Shown here in pieces: positions 27,478 to 36,436 of a DNA stretch of 64,000 nucleotides. The notes beneath the pieces are model-generated. The model saw only the letters and a program-made list of their open reading frames with translations. It searched no databases and was not told the DNA's origin. A program made the translations under genes and the position numbers. Within the stretch, counting starts at the first letter, position 1, and each line of letters begins with the position of its first letter. Source of the DNA: Azospirillum cavernae (lineage in GTDB: Bacteria > Pseudomonadota > Alphaproteobacteria > Azospirillales > Azospirillaceae). The stretch is taken from positions 761,001-825,000 of the forward strand of contig NZ_QYUL01000001.1 of assembly GCF_003590795.1 (NCBI RefSeq), in the 5' to 3' direction.

Positions 27478-28539
27478 ATGAGCGACAATGCTGAGATCCT
27501 GTTTGAACGCCGTGGCGCCATCGCCCTGGTCACGCTCAACCGCCCGAAGGCGCTGAACGCCCTGACGCTCGGCATGATTCGGCTGTTCGACCCGCAACTG
27601 CGCGCGTGGGACGCCGATCCCGAGGTGAAGGCGGTGGTCATCCAGGGCGCGGGCGAAAAGGCCTTCTGCGCCGGTGGCGACGTCGTCAGCCTGTATGAGG
27701 CGGGCAAGGCGGCGCGGGCCGGGAGCGGCGACGGTTCGGCCATCCGCGCCTTTTTCAGCGGGGAATACATCCTCAATCGCCTCATCAAGCGCCTGTCCAA
27801 ACCCTATGTCGCGCTGATTGACGGCATTTCGATGGGCGGCGGCGTTGGCCTGTCGGAGCATGGGACCCACCGCGTCGTCACCGAACGCACGCTGTTCGCC
27901 ATGCCGGAAACCGGCATTGGCCTGTACCCGGACGTCGGCGGCACCTATTTCCTGCCGCGCCTGCCGGGCCAGACCGGAACCTGGCTGGGGCTGACCGGGG
28001 AGCGGTTGAAGGCGGCGGACATGTTGGCGGTCGGCGCCGCCGACGCTTTTGTTCCCAGCGCCAAACTCGACGATTTGATCGCCGATCTGGCCGCCGGAAC
28101 TCCGCCCGACGAGGCCATCGCCAAGGTCAAGGACTCGGCGGGCGACGCCCCCAACGCCGTTCATCGCGCGGCTGTCGATCGTTGCTTCGCCTTCAACACG
28201 GTGGAGGAAATCGTCGCCAGCTTGACGGCGGAGGGAACCGAGTGGGCCGCCGGGCAATTGACGACGCTCAAGCGCGTGTCGCCGACCAGCCTGAAGGTGA
28301 CGCTGGAGGCCATTCGCCGGGGCGCGTCGCTCGATTTCGACGGCTGCATGGTGCAGGAGCTGCGTTTGAGCATCGCCTTTCTGGACGGCGTCGATTTTTA
28401 CGAAGGCATCCGCGCCGCGCTGGTGGACAAGGACCGGAATCCGAAATGGTCGCCCGCTGATCTGGCGGAGGTCGGCCCGGCGGATGTGGCCCGCCATTTC
28501 GCCGAACCAACGGGAGGCGATCTGGTCTTCCCGGCCTGA
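27478..28539 (+). CDS. 3-hydroxyisobutyryl-CoA hydrolase / enoyl-CoA hydratase family
   Basis: A crotonase-fold enzyme, 353 residues, in the HIBYL-CoA hydrolase subgroup that acts in valine degradation. The oxyanion-hole segments are KAFCAGGDVVSLYEAGKAA and GISMGGGVGLSEHGTHRVVTERTLFAMPETGIGLYPDVGG, and the C-terminal part (LTGERLKAADMLAVGAADAFV; MVQELRLSIAFLDGVDFYEGIRA; LVDKDRNPKWSP) is diagnostic of this subgroup as opposed to plain enoyl-CoA hydratases. The ATG at 27478 opens MSDNAEILFERRGAIALVTLNRPKALNAL. It has its own strong promoter and is followed by a terminator. Confidence 0.9.
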   Translation: MSDNAEILFERRGAIALVTLNRPKALNALTLGMIRLFDPQLRAWDADPEVKAVVIQGAGEKAFCAGGDVVSLYEAGKAARAGSGDGSAIRAFFSGEYILNRLIKRLSKPYVALIDGISMGGGVGLSEHGTHRVVTERTLFAMPETGIGLYPDVGGTYFLPRLPGQTGTWLGLTGERLKAADMLAVGAADAFVPSAKLDDLIADLAAGTPPDEAIAKVKDSAGDAPNAVHRAAVDRCFAFNTVEEIVASLTAEGTEWAAGQLTTLKRVSPTSLKVTLEAIRRGASLDFDGCMVQELRLSIAFLDGVDFYEGIRAALVDKDRNPKWSPADLAEVGPADVARHFAEPTGGDLVFPA

Positions 28540-28555
28540 ATCGGATGAGACAAAG

Positions 28556-28598
28556 CCGGGCGCTCCGAGAGGGAAACCGCAAGGAACGCCCGGTTTTC
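28556..28598 (+). terminator. Terminator after the HIBYL-CoA hydrolase gene
   Basis: CCGGGCGCTCC pairs with GGAACGCCCGG (one mismatch) across a loop of about 16 nt and is followed by TTTTC. It starts 17 bp after the stop. Confidence 0.7.
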
Positions 28599-28761
28599 GC
28601 GCCGCAGGCGCACGCGTTTTGCCCGGCAAAGAGGCCGGGTAAAGGGCAATTTTTCCAGAATTATTAAGATGATTGGCGACGAATGATCGGTTAATCTGCC
28701 TTTAAGGTTCCGGTAACGTCCTTGCGCGGGGATCGTCCGGTTAGAGCCAAAGGAGACCGCG

Positions 28762-29235
28762 GTGCGCAAACCCTATTATGAAAGCATCCTGTTGATCGAG
28801 CGGCTTCACCGCCATTTCCTCGAGGTGCTCAAGACCGAACTGGATCGGCTGGGGATCCAGGACATCAACAACGTCCAGAGCCTGATTCTCTACAACATTG
28901 GCGAAGACGAGATGACGGTCGGCGAATTGACCGCGCGCGGCTATTACCTTGGCTCCAACGTTTCCTACAACGTCAAGAAAATGGTCGAAAACGGCTATCT
29001 TGGGCAGGAACGCTCGCCGCACGACCGCCGGTCGGTGCGTGTGCGCCTGTCGGAAAAGGGACTGGACCTGCGTGAAAAGATCAGCCAGATGTTCGAGCGT
29101 CAGTTGACCGCTCTGGAAAAGGCTGGTTTCAGTGACGAAGAGTTGAACAAAACCAACGAGACTCTGCGCAAGCTGGAGCGTTTCTGGTCGGCCTCCTTGG
29201 ATTACAGCGGCTTTCCGATGACGTCGGCCGCCTGA
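28762..29235 (+). CDS. MarR-type winged-helix regulator
   Basis: A 157-residue regulator. The N-terminal dimer helices (RKPYYESILLIERLHRHFLEVLKTELDRL) are followed by a winged helix: VQSLILYNIGEDEMTVGELTARGYYLGSNVSYNVKKMVENGYLGQERSPHDRRSVRVRLSEKG. The DRRSVRVRLSEKG wing is a MarR hallmark. The opening KPYYESILL resembles the LdtR-like subgroup of alphaproteobacteria, which I recall only by resemblance. The GTG at 28762 has AAAGGAGA upstream. The 222-bp region before it is relatively AT-rich and holds a second GC stem. No obvious target gene is adjacent. Confidence 0.88.
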   Translation: MRKPYYESILLIERLHRHFLEVLKTELDRLGIQDINNVQSLILYNIGEDEMTVGELTARGYYLGSNVSYNVKKMVENGYLGQERSPHDRRSVRVRLSEKGLDLREKISQMFERQLTALEKAGFSDEELNKTNETLRKLERFWSASLDYSGFPMTSAA

Positions 29236-29636
29236 CTCGGATATCTGTGAATCGCCCGCCACACAGCTCGGACCGATTCCAGATAGCCTGACATGATGAT
29301 GAAGACGCCTCTGCGCCCAACAGCGCGGGGGCGTTTTCGTTTGCGCGCGTTTTGTGGCGCAGGCGCGCCGCCATTGAACGCCATACACCTGCGGATGCAA
29401 AAGGCCGTTGGCGTCGCCGGTCTTCATGAATTTTGCTGTCTAGGCTGAAATTCCGCTTCGCTTACAAGGTGATGCGCCTGCATAGTGGTGCCTGAAAGGG
29501 TGGCGCGACACGGCCAACCCGTTTCTCTTGAAACGGATTTGCCGCGACGGACGACCGCCCGGTGTTTTCGATGATCGTTTTCGACGATTGACCAGGAACC
29601 ACATCCAAGAATCGCTGAGGGGGAGGAAACACACCC
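29236..29636. other. Non-coding gap between the MarR gene and livK
   Basis: A 401-bp stretch with no gene I can support. It contains one clear terminator (29305-29338), then a mixed region. Just before livK, GGGGGAGG near 29620 is the ribosome-binding site. The livK promoter must lie in the last 250 bp, but I cannot point to a firm -35/-10 pair. Confidence 0.5.
29305..29338 (+). terminator. Terminator downstream of the MarR gene
   Basis: ACGCCTCTGCGC pairs with GCGCGGGGGCGT (12 bp including two G-U pairs) over a 6-nt loop, followed by TTTTCGTTT. Confidence 0.8.
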
Positions 29637-30866
29637 ATGAACGCACGTCTTCTGGCTGGCGCCGCGCTGACCGCCTTGACCATTGGAGCCGCCCTGACCG
29701 CCGGTTCGGCGTCGGCCCAAGGGCTTTCGGGCGATATGGTCAAGATCGGCGTGCTGAACGACCGCTCTGGCCTGTACGCCGATCTTGGCGGTGAAGGCTC
29801 GGCGGTCGCCGCCCGTATGGCGGCGGAGGAGTTCGGCAACAAGATCCTGGGCAAGCCGATCCAGATCGTCACCGCCGATCACCAGAACAAGCCGGACATC
29901 GGTTCCAACATCGCCCGTCAGTGGATCGACCAGGACGGCGTCGACGTGATCGTTGACGTTCCGAATTCCGGCGTCGCGCTGGCGGTTCAGGAAGTCACCC
30001 GCGACAAGAAAAAGATCTTCCTGATGGAAGGCCCGGCGACCTCGCGCCTGTCGGGCGACGCCTGCTCGCCGACCGGCTTCCATTGGGCCTATGACACCCA
30101 CGCGCTGGCCGTCGGCACCGGGCGCGCCATGGTACAGGAGGGCGGCGACAGCTGGTATTTCCTGACCGCCGATTACGCCTTTGGCCATCAGTTGGAGGCC
30201 GACACCGCCGCCGAAGTCAAGAAGGCGGGCGGAAAACTGGTGGGCGCGGTGCGTCATCCGCTCAACACGTCGGATTTCTCGTCCTTCCTGCTTCAGGCGC
30301 AGTCGTCGGGCGCGAAGATCGTCGCCTTGGCCAACGCCGGCGGCGACACGATCACCTCGATCAAACAAGCCTCGGAATTCGGCCTGACCCAGAGCGGCAA
30401 GCAAAAGCTGGCCGGGTTGCTGCTGTTCATCTCCGACGTGCACGCGCTGGGGTTGTCGGTCGCACAGGATCTGGTGCTGACCACCGGATTCTATTGGGAC
30501 ATGGACGATGAGAAGCGCGCGTGGTCGAAAAAATTCTTCGACAAGTTCGGCAAGATGCCGACCATGGTGCAGGCGGGCAGCTATTCCGCTGTTCGCCACT
30601 ATCTGAAGGCGATTGAAGCGGCGGGCGTCGACGATGGCCCGACGGTCGCCGCCAAGATGAAGGAGATGCCGGTCAACGACATGTTCGCCAAGAACGGCAA
30701 GATCCTGGCCAATGGGCGCATGGTCCACGACATGTATCTGGCCCGTGTCAAGAAGCCGTCCGAATCGAAGGGGCCGTGGGATTATTACCAGATCCTGCGC
30801 ACCATCCCCGGCGCGGAGGCTTTCGCGACCGTCGAGGAAAGCGGCTGCAAGCTGGCCGCGAAGTAA
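29637..30866 (+). CDS. ABC transporter substrate-binding protein, branched-chain amino-acid type
   Basis: A 409-residue periplasmic binding protein of the Peripla_BP_6 (LivJ/LivK) family. A signal peptide (MNARLLAGAALTALTIGAALTAGSASA) precedes QGLSGDMVKIGVLNDRSGLYADLGGEGSAVAARMAAEEFG. The ligand in this family can be amino acids, amides, urea or aromatic acids; this sequence does not fix it. The C terminus (WDYYQILRTIPGAEAFATVEESGCKLAAK) is like members linked to unknown solutes. It has a strong ribosome-binding site (GGGGGAGG) and heads a cluster with two permeases. A GC hairpin separates it from the first permease, which may favour higher expression of the binding protein. Confidence 0.9.
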   Translation: MNARLLAGAALTALTIGAALTAGSASAQGLSGDMVKIGVLNDRSGLYADLGGEGSAVAARMAAEEFGNKILGKPIQIVTADHQNKPDIGSNIARQWIDQDGVDVIVDVPNSGVALAVQEVTRDKKKIFLMEGPATSRLSGDACSPTGFHWAYDTHALAVGTGRAMVQEGGDSWYFLTADYAFGHQLEADTAAEVKKAGGKLVGAVRHPLNTSDFSSFLLQAQSSGAKIVALANAGGDTITSIKQASEFGLTQSGKQKLAGLLLFISDVHALGLSVAQDLVLTTGFYWDMDDEKRAWSKKFFDKFGKMPTMVQAGSYSAVRHYLKAIEAAGVDDGPTVAAKMKEMPVNDMFAKNGKILANGRMVHDMYLARVKKPSESKGPWDYYQILRTIPGAEAFATVEESGCKLAAK

Positions 30867-30902
30867 GCCAACCGACGCTCATAAGTCTGTGACGAAACGC
30901 GC

Positions 30903-30934
30903 CCGCCCGTCGCCAAACCATCGGCGACGGGCGG
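30903..30934 (+). other. Intercistronic hairpin between binding-protein and permease genes
   Basis: CCGCCCGTCGCC (30903-30914) pairs perfectly with GGCGACGGGCGG (30923-30934) around an 8-nt loop. No T-run follows, so it is better read as an mRNA-stabilising or attenuating hairpin than as a full terminator. Confidence 0.65.
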
Positions 30935-30958
30935 AACACGCGGGGGAGATCGACGGTT

Positions 30959-31849
30959 ATGATGGGGACCATCTTCGGCATTCCACCACAGGCGCTGTTC
31001 GGGCAGTTGCTGTTGGGGTTGATCAACGGTTCTTTTTACGCGCTGCTCAGCCTGGGGCTGGCGGTGATTTTCGGCATGTTGAACGTCATCAATTTTGCCC
31101 ATGGCGCGCTCTATATGATGGGGGCGTTCGTGTCCTGGCTGCTGCTGACGCAGTTTGGCATCGGCTATTGGTGGGCTTTGCTGTTGGCCCCCATGATCGT
31201 CGGGCTGTTCGGCGTGGCGCTGGAAAAGACCTTGCTGTCGCGCCTTTACAAGCTGGACCATTTGTATGGGCTGCTGCTGACCTTCGGTTGCGCCCTGATG
31301 ATCGAGGGCGCCTTCCGTCATCTCTATGGCGTGTCGGGGCAGCCCTATCCGATTCCCGAGGCGCTGCGCGGCGGGCAAAATCTGGGCTTCATGTTCCTGC
31401 CGAACTATCGCGGTTGGGTGGTGGTGGCGTCGTTGATCGTTTGCATCAGCACGTGGATCGCCATTGAGAAGACCAAGCTTGGCGCCTATCTTCGCGCCGC
31501 CACGGAAAACCCGGTGCTGGTCCAGGCCTTTGGCATCAACGTGCCGCGCATGGTGACGCTGACCTACGCCTTTGGCGTCGCGTTGGCCGGTCTGGCGGGC
31601 GTTCTGGCCGCGCCGATCTATCAGGTCAGCCCGCTGATGGGATCGAACCTCATCATCGTGGTGTTCGCCGTGGTCGTTATCGGCGGCATGGGGTCGATCC
31701 TGGGCGCGGTACTGACCGGCTATGGCCTGGGGCTGTTGGAGGGGTTGACCAAGGTCTTCTACCCCGAAGCGTCCAACATCGTGGTGTTTGTGATTATGGC
31801 CGTGGTGCTGATGATTAAGCCCGCTGGTCTGTTCGGACGGGAGAGGTAA
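30959..31849 (+). CDS. ABC transporter permease, LivH type
   Basis: A 296-residue inner-membrane protein with about eight hydrophobic helices, opening MMGTIFGIPPQALFGQLLLGLINGSFYALLSLGLAVIFGMLNVINFAHGALYMMGAF, the LivH family hallmark. The family loop TKLGAYLRAATENPVLVQAFGINVPRM (contact with the ATPases) is present, and GAVLTGYGLGLLEGLTKVFYPEASN lies near the end. The next permease gene starts 5 bp after the stop. Confidence 0.9.
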   Translation: MMGTIFGIPPQALFGQLLLGLINGSFYALLSLGLAVIFGMLNVINFAHGALYMMGAFVSWLLLTQFGIGYWWALLLAPMIVGLFGVALEKTLLSRLYKLDHLYGLLLTFGCALMIEGAFRHLYGVSGQPYPIPEALRGGQNLGFMFLPNYRGWVVVASLIVCISTWIAIEKTKLGAYLRAATENPVLVQAFGINVPRMVTLTYAFGVALAGLAGVLAAPIYQVSPLMGSNLIIVVFAVVVIGGMGSILGAVLTGYGLGLLEGLTKVFYPEASNIVVFVIMAVVLMIKPAGLFGRER

Positions 31850-31854
31850 AAGCC

Positions 31855-32835
31855 ATGAGCCTTCCTTCGCACGGCGCCGCAACCGTCGCTGTCGGCGGCA
31901 GCGGCGTGCCGATGGGCCGGTTGATTGGGCTGGCCGCTTTGGCGGTTTTGCTCGTGGCCCCCTTCGCGCTCTACCCGGTTTTCCTGATGAAGGTGTTGTG
32001 CTTTGCGCTGTTCGCCTGCGCCTTCAATCTGCTGATCGGTTTCAGCGGTCTGCTCAGCTTTGGTCACGCCGCCTTCTTTGGCGGCGCGGCGTATGTCACC
32101 GCCCACACGGTGAAGGTCTGGGGGCTGTCGCCGGAGCTTGGCATTCTGCTGGGGACGGTGACGGCGGCGGGCATGGGCTTGGTGTTCGGCGGCATCGCCA
32201 TCCGCCGCCAAGGCATTTACTTCGCCATGATTACGCTGGCTCTGTCGCAGATGGTGTTCTTTCTGGCGCTGCAACTGCCCTTCACCCATGGCGAGGACGG
32301 CATCCAAGCGGTGCCGCGCGGCACTCTGTTCGGTCTGTTTGACCTGAACCACCCCTTCACCATGTATTATTTCGTGCTGGCCGTGTTTCTGTTCGGCTTC
32401 GCCGTGATCTGGCGGACGGTTCACTCACCCTTTGGACAGGTTCTGAAGGCGATTCGTGAGAATGAGCCGCGAGCCATTTCGTTGGGCTATCGCACCGACC
32501 GATACAAGCTGTTGGCCTTTGTGCTGTCGGCGGCCCTGGCGGGCATGGCGGGCGGCACCAAGGCGATTGTCTTCCAACTCGCCACCCTGACCGATGTGCA
32601 GTGGCAGATGTCGGGCGAGGTGGTGTTGATGACTCTGCTGGGTGGCATGGGCACCCTGTCCGGTCCGGTGGTTGGCGCGGCGCTGGTGGTGGCCCTGGAA
32701 AATTATCTGGCGGCGACCAACCTGCCGGTTCCGGTGGTCATCGGCGCGATCTTCGTCGCCTGCGTGCTGCTGTTCCGGCGCGGCATCGCTGGGGAAATAC
32801 TGGCTCGTTTCGGCAACGGTCGACCACAAGCCTGA
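31855..32835 (+). CDS. ABC transporter permease, LivM type
   Basis: A 326-residue permease, hydrophobic throughout, with the LivM features LMKVLCFALFACAFNLLIGFSGLLSFGHAAFFGGAAYV and HSPFGQVLKAIRENEPRAISLGYRTDRYKLLAFVLSAALAGMAGG. It follows the LivH-type gene by 5 bp. The matching ATPases (LivG/LivF type) are not in the window: the cluster is closed by a strong terminator and the next gene is rlmJ on the other strand. The transporter must therefore borrow ATPases encoded elsewhere. Confidence 0.9.
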   Translation: MSLPSHGAATVAVGGSGVPMGRLIGLAALAVLLVAPFALYPVFLMKVLCFALFACAFNLLIGFSGLLSFGHAAFFGGAAYVTAHTVKVWGLSPELGILLGTVTAAGMGLVFGGIAIRRQGIYFAMITLALSQMVFFLALQLPFTHGEDGIQAVPRGTLFGLFDLNHPFTMYYFVLAVFLFGFAVIWRTVHSPFGQVLKAIRENEPRAISLGYRTDRYKLLAFVLSAALAGMAGGTKAIVFQLATLTDVQWQMSGEVVLMTLLGGMGTLSGPVVGAALVVALENYLAATNLPVPVVIGAIFVACVLLFRRGIAGEILARFGNGRPQA

Positions 32836-32851
32836 TGCGTTGGTGGACGAC

Positions 32852-32893
32852 AAAGGGCGGCGTCGCGGCAACCAGCGACGCCGCCCTTTTTGT
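32852..32893. terminator. Bidirectional terminator between livM and rlmJ
   Basis: AAAGGGCGGCGTCGC and GCGACGCCGCCCTTT form a perfect 15-bp stem with an 8-nt loop, followed by TTTTTG on the plus strand. It serves both converging genes. Confidence 0.9.
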
Positions 32894-32895
32894 GT

Positions 32896-33735
32896 TCAGG
32901 CTTCCGGCGCCAGCCAAGTGACCGACACGCCGCCGCCGGTGGTCGGCAGGACAGCGTGCAGGGCGGCCAGAGTCTCCTTCAGAGTCTCATCCAACCGCCA
33001 GGGCGGGTTGACGATCAACAAGCCGGAGCCGTTCAGACGCAGATGGGTGTCTTCGGGATGCCACGTCAATTCGGCCAGCAGGATCTTGGCGATGCCGGTC
33101 TTTTCCACCGCCTCCTGAAAACGCCAGACCGCCGCGCGCTCTTTGATCGGATACCACAGGGCGTAGACGCCAGTCGGCCAGCGACGATGCGCGGCGGCCA
33201 AGCCCTCGACCATGCGCGAGAATTCGTCCGGCTGCTCGAAAGGCGGGTCGATCAGGACAAGGCCGCGCTTTTCCTTGGGCGGCAAATGAGCCTTCAGCGC
33301 GACATAAGCGTCGATCTCGTGGACGGCGACCTGGGGATCGTCGCGGAACTCGCGGCGCAGCGCGTGGGCGTCATCAGGGTGCAATTCACCCAGCACCAAA
33401 CGGTCCTGCGGGCGCAGCGCGGCGCGGGCGATGCGGGGCGATCCCGGATAGGCGCGCAACACCCCATCGGGGTTGATCGCCGCCACGGCGTCCAGATAGG
33501 GCGTCAGCGACGGGTGAGGGGCGTGGGCGCCGAACAGGCGGCCAACGCCGTTCTCATACTCCAGGGTCTTTTGCGCGGCCTCGGAGGTCAGATCATAGCG
33601 ACCGATCCCGGCATGGGTGTCCAGCACGCAAAAGGGGGCGGGCTTGACGCGCAGATGGTCAAGGATCAACGCCATGACGGCGTGCTTCATCACGTCGGCT
33701 GGGTTGCCCGCGTGGAAGATGTGGCGATAGTTCAT
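32896..33735 (-). CDS. rlmJ: 23S rRNA (adenine-N6)-methyltransferase RlmJ
   Basis: Methylates A2030 of 23S rRNA. The 279-residue sequence starts with the family signature MNYRHIFHAGNPADVMKHAVM. The SAM-binding and catalytic parts include FCVLDTHAGIGRYDL and the DPPFE motif in KRGLVLIDPPFEQPDEFSRM. It ends with TWHPEDTHLRLNGSGLLIVNPPWRLDE, also conserved. The gene stands alone and reads toward livM across a shared terminator. Confidence 0.96.
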   Translation of the reverse strand: MNYRHIFHAGNPADVMKHAVMALILDHLRVKPAPFCVLDTHAGIGRYDLTSEAAQKTLEYENGVGRLFGAHAPHPSLTPYLDAVAAINPDGVLRAYPGSPRIARAALRPQDRLVLGELHPDDAHALRREFRDDPQVAVHEIDAYVALKAHLPPKEKRGLVLIDPPFEQPDEFSRMVEGLAAAHRRWPTGVYALWYPIKERAAVWRFQEAVEKTGIAKILLAELTWHPEDTHLRLNGSGLLIVNPPWRLDETLKETLAALHAVLPTTGGGVSVTWLAPEA

Positions 33736-33860
33736 GGAACGGGATTTACCCGATCACGCCGAACCACACCAGATGTGTCTTTAAAATCTCGGCGGACGAT
33801 CCCGGCCAAGCCAGGGGATTCGGTCCAAATCCTGTCAATCAAGCGCAGCGACTGGCTGCG

Positions 33861-34520
33861 TCAATCGATGGCGGCAACCTGCTGAGCGTTCTGGAAACTG
33901 CGACGGGTCTTGGGAGCGACGCTGACCGGATCGCTGTCTTCACAACGGGAGGAGGCCAGAAGTTTTGCGCTTTGCGGATCAAGATCGCTCAGATGCTGCC
34001 AAATCTTGCAGACATAAGCCTGGGCGCTGCGGGTGGAGCCGCCGTTGTAGCGGGCAAGAGCGGTCTTCCAATTGCCCTCTTCCCCATGGAAGCGGACCAG
34101 AAGCTTTCCGGCGTAAAACACGTTGTCGCGCGGTTCGACGATGCGTTCGAGGGGTTGAAACTGGCCGCGATGCGAGGCCAAGGACAATTGCATGCAACCG
34201 ACATACACGTTGGAGCGGATTTGGCCCTTGCGGTCGCGAAGCTGTTTGGCGGCGTCGTTGACGCTGCGGGCGAAGTAAGCGCGGCCTTGCAGGCTCATCG
34301 CGAAGGGGTGGGGGGCGCCGTCCTGTCCGCTTTCGACCAGGGAAATCGCCACGAGCAAACCAGAGGGAATGTTCAGTTTTTGCTCGGCCTCGACCGCGTG
34401 GGTCACGCAGCTTTCTTGAGCCTGGGCTGACGTCGTCGTCAGCGGAGCCATCAAGAGTCCGGCAGCCAGTGCGACTCCACCACCCCATGTGGCGCGTACG
34501 CGCTGTTTTCGTCCTCGCAT
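33861..34520 (-). CDS. Periplasmic lytic transglycosylase (SLT domain)
   Basis: A 219-residue exported protein with a goose-lysozyme-like SLT domain. A signal peptide (RATWGGGVALAAGLLMAPLTTTSAQA) precedes QESCVTHAVEAEQKLNIPSGLLVAISLVESG, where the glutamate in LVESG is the catalytic acid. The later GCMQLSLASH, NVFYAGKLLVRFHGEEGNWKTALARYNGG fit the fold. It cleaves peptidoglycan and is often used when flagella or secretion systems cross the wall; no such genes are nearby. The ATG at 34520 has GAGGAGG about 9 nt upstream. Confidence 0.88.
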   Translation of the reverse strand: MRGRKQRVRATWGGGVALAAGLLMAPLTTTSAQAQESCVTHAVEAEQKLNIPSGLLVAISLVESGQDGAPHPFAMSLQGRAYFARSVNDAAKQLRDRKGQIRSNVYVGCMQLSLASHRGQFQPLERIVEPRDNVFYAGKLLVRFHGEEGNWKTALARYNGGSTRSAQAYVCKIWQHLSDLDPQSAKLLASSRCEDSDPVSVAPKTRRSFQNAQQVAAID

Positions 34521-35058
34521 CTCCGACCTCCTCAGTCTGGCGCCCCGTGTCAAACGGTGGCTGTTGACCCCCTGCTCGGGGTCTCTGTTCCGGTCGCCGA
34601 GTCGCTTGCGGCAACCGCCTCCTACCCAAAGTTCGACGCCTCCCAATCGAGCGCCGGGGCAACATTTCCAAAAATTTGAGCCATCGTCAACTCAATTACG
34701 CCCTGGTAATACCGCGCCCTCTGGTTCATCGGGATGGTTGAGACGGTGATGGGCGGGTGGCGTTCTTCCAAAAACAATCGATAAGTCACTGTTTTTCATC
34801 AAATGTTCAAAAAGAGCAGAGCCCCGTCGCAAGAGTGAATTTCCCCCTGATAAAAATTGCCGTCCTGCGACCGCGTGTCGCCGGAATCACACGTTGGAAT
34901 CATTTTCAGGCCCCCCTTGCGCGGTGCAGCATGATCGGGCAATAAGCTTGGCCGCTCCTTTTTCGGCTTTTGACCGTGCGACGCGTCCTTGCCGCCGTCC
35001 TGTGGGACAGGCGCTCAGACCGGCCCCCAACGGATCACCCCAACCAGGATCACGCCCC
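34521..35058. other. Non-coding gap with AT-rich patch
   Basis: About 538 bp between the divergent transglycosylase and TPR-methyltransferase genes. It holds a short GACCCC / GGGGTC hairpin at 34566-34583 and an AT-rich patch at about 34740-34870 (for instance CAAAAAGAGC, TTTTTCATC), which is likely promoter DNA. A frame continuous with the downstream gene reaches back to 34894 from a TTG, but it has no recognisable sequence. No RNA gene is evident. Confidence 0.4.
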
Positions 35059-36417
35059 TTGCCAGCGGACCCGTCCATCGGCGAAACGCCGCCTTGCGCC
35101 TTGATCGAGGCTCTGTTTCAGCGGGGGTACGAGCGTCTTTACGCCGCCGATCCGGCGGGCGCGGCTGACGCCTTTCGCCGGGCGGTCGCGGTCGATCCAG
35201 CGCATGGCGAGGCGTGGGCGGCCCTGGCGGATTCGCTGAACGACTCGACCATCGACTCGACGGATGATTGCTGCGCCGCGAAAGATAATGGCGCGACGGC
35301 GAACGCTTATGGCCACGCGGCGGCGCTCGATCCCGGCTCCTGGATGTGGTGTTTGGGGTGGGCTGAGGCGTTGCGGCGTTGCGGCGAGGTCGCGGCGGCC
35401 ATAGCGAAATTCTCGGATTTGGCGGCGGAGCGACCGGATTCCGCCCAAGTCCGCCTGGGCTACGCCCGCGCGCTGTCCGCCGACGGACAAGCCGACGCGG
35501 CGCTGACCGAGTATCGCGAGGCCGTCGCCCTGCGCCCCGACGATGTCGAATCAGCCTTGGAACTGGCCGAGGCGCTGAGCGCCAGCGGCGACGCTCTGGC
35601 GGCGGTGGAACTGCTGCAACCGCTGTCGCGGCGTCTGCCCGACGATCCAACTCTGCACCACGCCATCGGACAAGCCTGGATCGCTCTGCGCGAACCGGAG
35701 AAGGCGTTGACCGCCCTGCGCCGCGCCCGGGATCTTGATCCCAACGATGCGCTGGGAAGCACTGCGGCCATTCTGGCGTTGGAGGCTGGGGAGGGGGCGG
35801 ATTTGTCGGCGGCTTATGTCCGCGCCCTGTTCGACCGTTATGCCGACCGTTTTGACCGGGATTTGCTGGGCAAGCTCGGCTACGCCGCGCCGGACCTGCT
35901 GAAGGCGGCTGTGGACCGGCTGGGCGCCTCGGCGGGGTTGCGCGTGTTGGATCTTGGTTGCGGCACCGGACTTGCGGGCGTGTCCTTCCGTCCGTTGGCG
36001 GGCTTTCTCGCCGGGGTTGATCTGTCGCCGCGCATGGTGGACAAGGCGCGCGACCGGGCGCTCTACGACCGGCTCAGCGTCGGCGACGTGGTGGCGGCGT
36101 TGGATGAGGCGGCGGAGGCCTGGGATTTGCTGGTCGCCGCCGACGTCCTGGTTTACATCGGCGATCTGGTCCCCATGTTCCAGGCGGCGGCCAAGGCGCT
36201 GGTTTCCGGCGGGCGCTTCGCCGCCACGGTGGAGCGTGCCGCCGATGGGGAAAAGGACTTCGCGCTTGGTCCGACCCGGCGTTACGCGCACGCCGAGGGC
36301 TATGTCCGCGTCATGGCGGAGGCCGCTGGTCTGACCGTCCGCCTGATGGAACCCTGCACGCCGCGACGGGAAAAGGGCGTCGCCGTTCCTGGCCTGCTGT
36401 TCATCGTCGAGCGGTGA
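35059..36417 (+). CDS. TPR-repeat protein with C-terminal SAM methyltransferase domain
   Basis: A roughly 452-residue fusion. The first 250 residues are tetratricopeptide repeats (LFQRGYERLYAADPAGAADAFRRAVAVDP; ALTEYREAVALRPDDVESALELAEAL; ALTALRRARDLDPND). The last 190 residues are a class I methyltransferase with motif I VLDLGCGTGLAGVSF, motif II LAGVDLSPRMVDKARDR and WDLLVAADVLVYIGDL. The layout matches the family of TPR-methyltransferases of unknown target. The start is uncertain; I use a TTG at 35059 after AGGAT, though the frame is open to 34894 and a GTG at 34924 is also possible. It converges with the PhoD-like gene. Confidence 0.8.
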   Translation: MPADPSIGETPPCALIEALFQRGYERLYAADPAGAADAFRRAVAVDPAHGEAWAALADSLNDSTIDSTDDCCAAKDNGATANAYGHAAALDPGSWMWCLGWAEALRRCGEVAAAIAKFSDLAAERPDSAQVRLGYARALSADGQADAALTEYREAVALRPDDVESALELAEALSASGDALAAVELLQPLSRRLPDDPTLHHAIGQAWIALREPEKALTALRRARDLDPNDALGSTAAILALEAGEGADLSAAYVRALFDRYADRFDRDLLGKLGYAAPDLLKAAVDRLGASAGLRVLDLGCGTGLAGVSFRPLAGFLAGVDLSPRMVDKARDRALYDRLSVGDVVAALDEAAEAWDLLVAADVLVYIGDLVPMFQAAAKALVSGGRFAATVERAADGEKDFALGPTRRYAHAEGYVRVMAEAAGLTVRLMEPCTPRREKGVAVPGLLFIVER

Positions 36418-36436
36418 GCGGCTGACCCGTCGGGCG

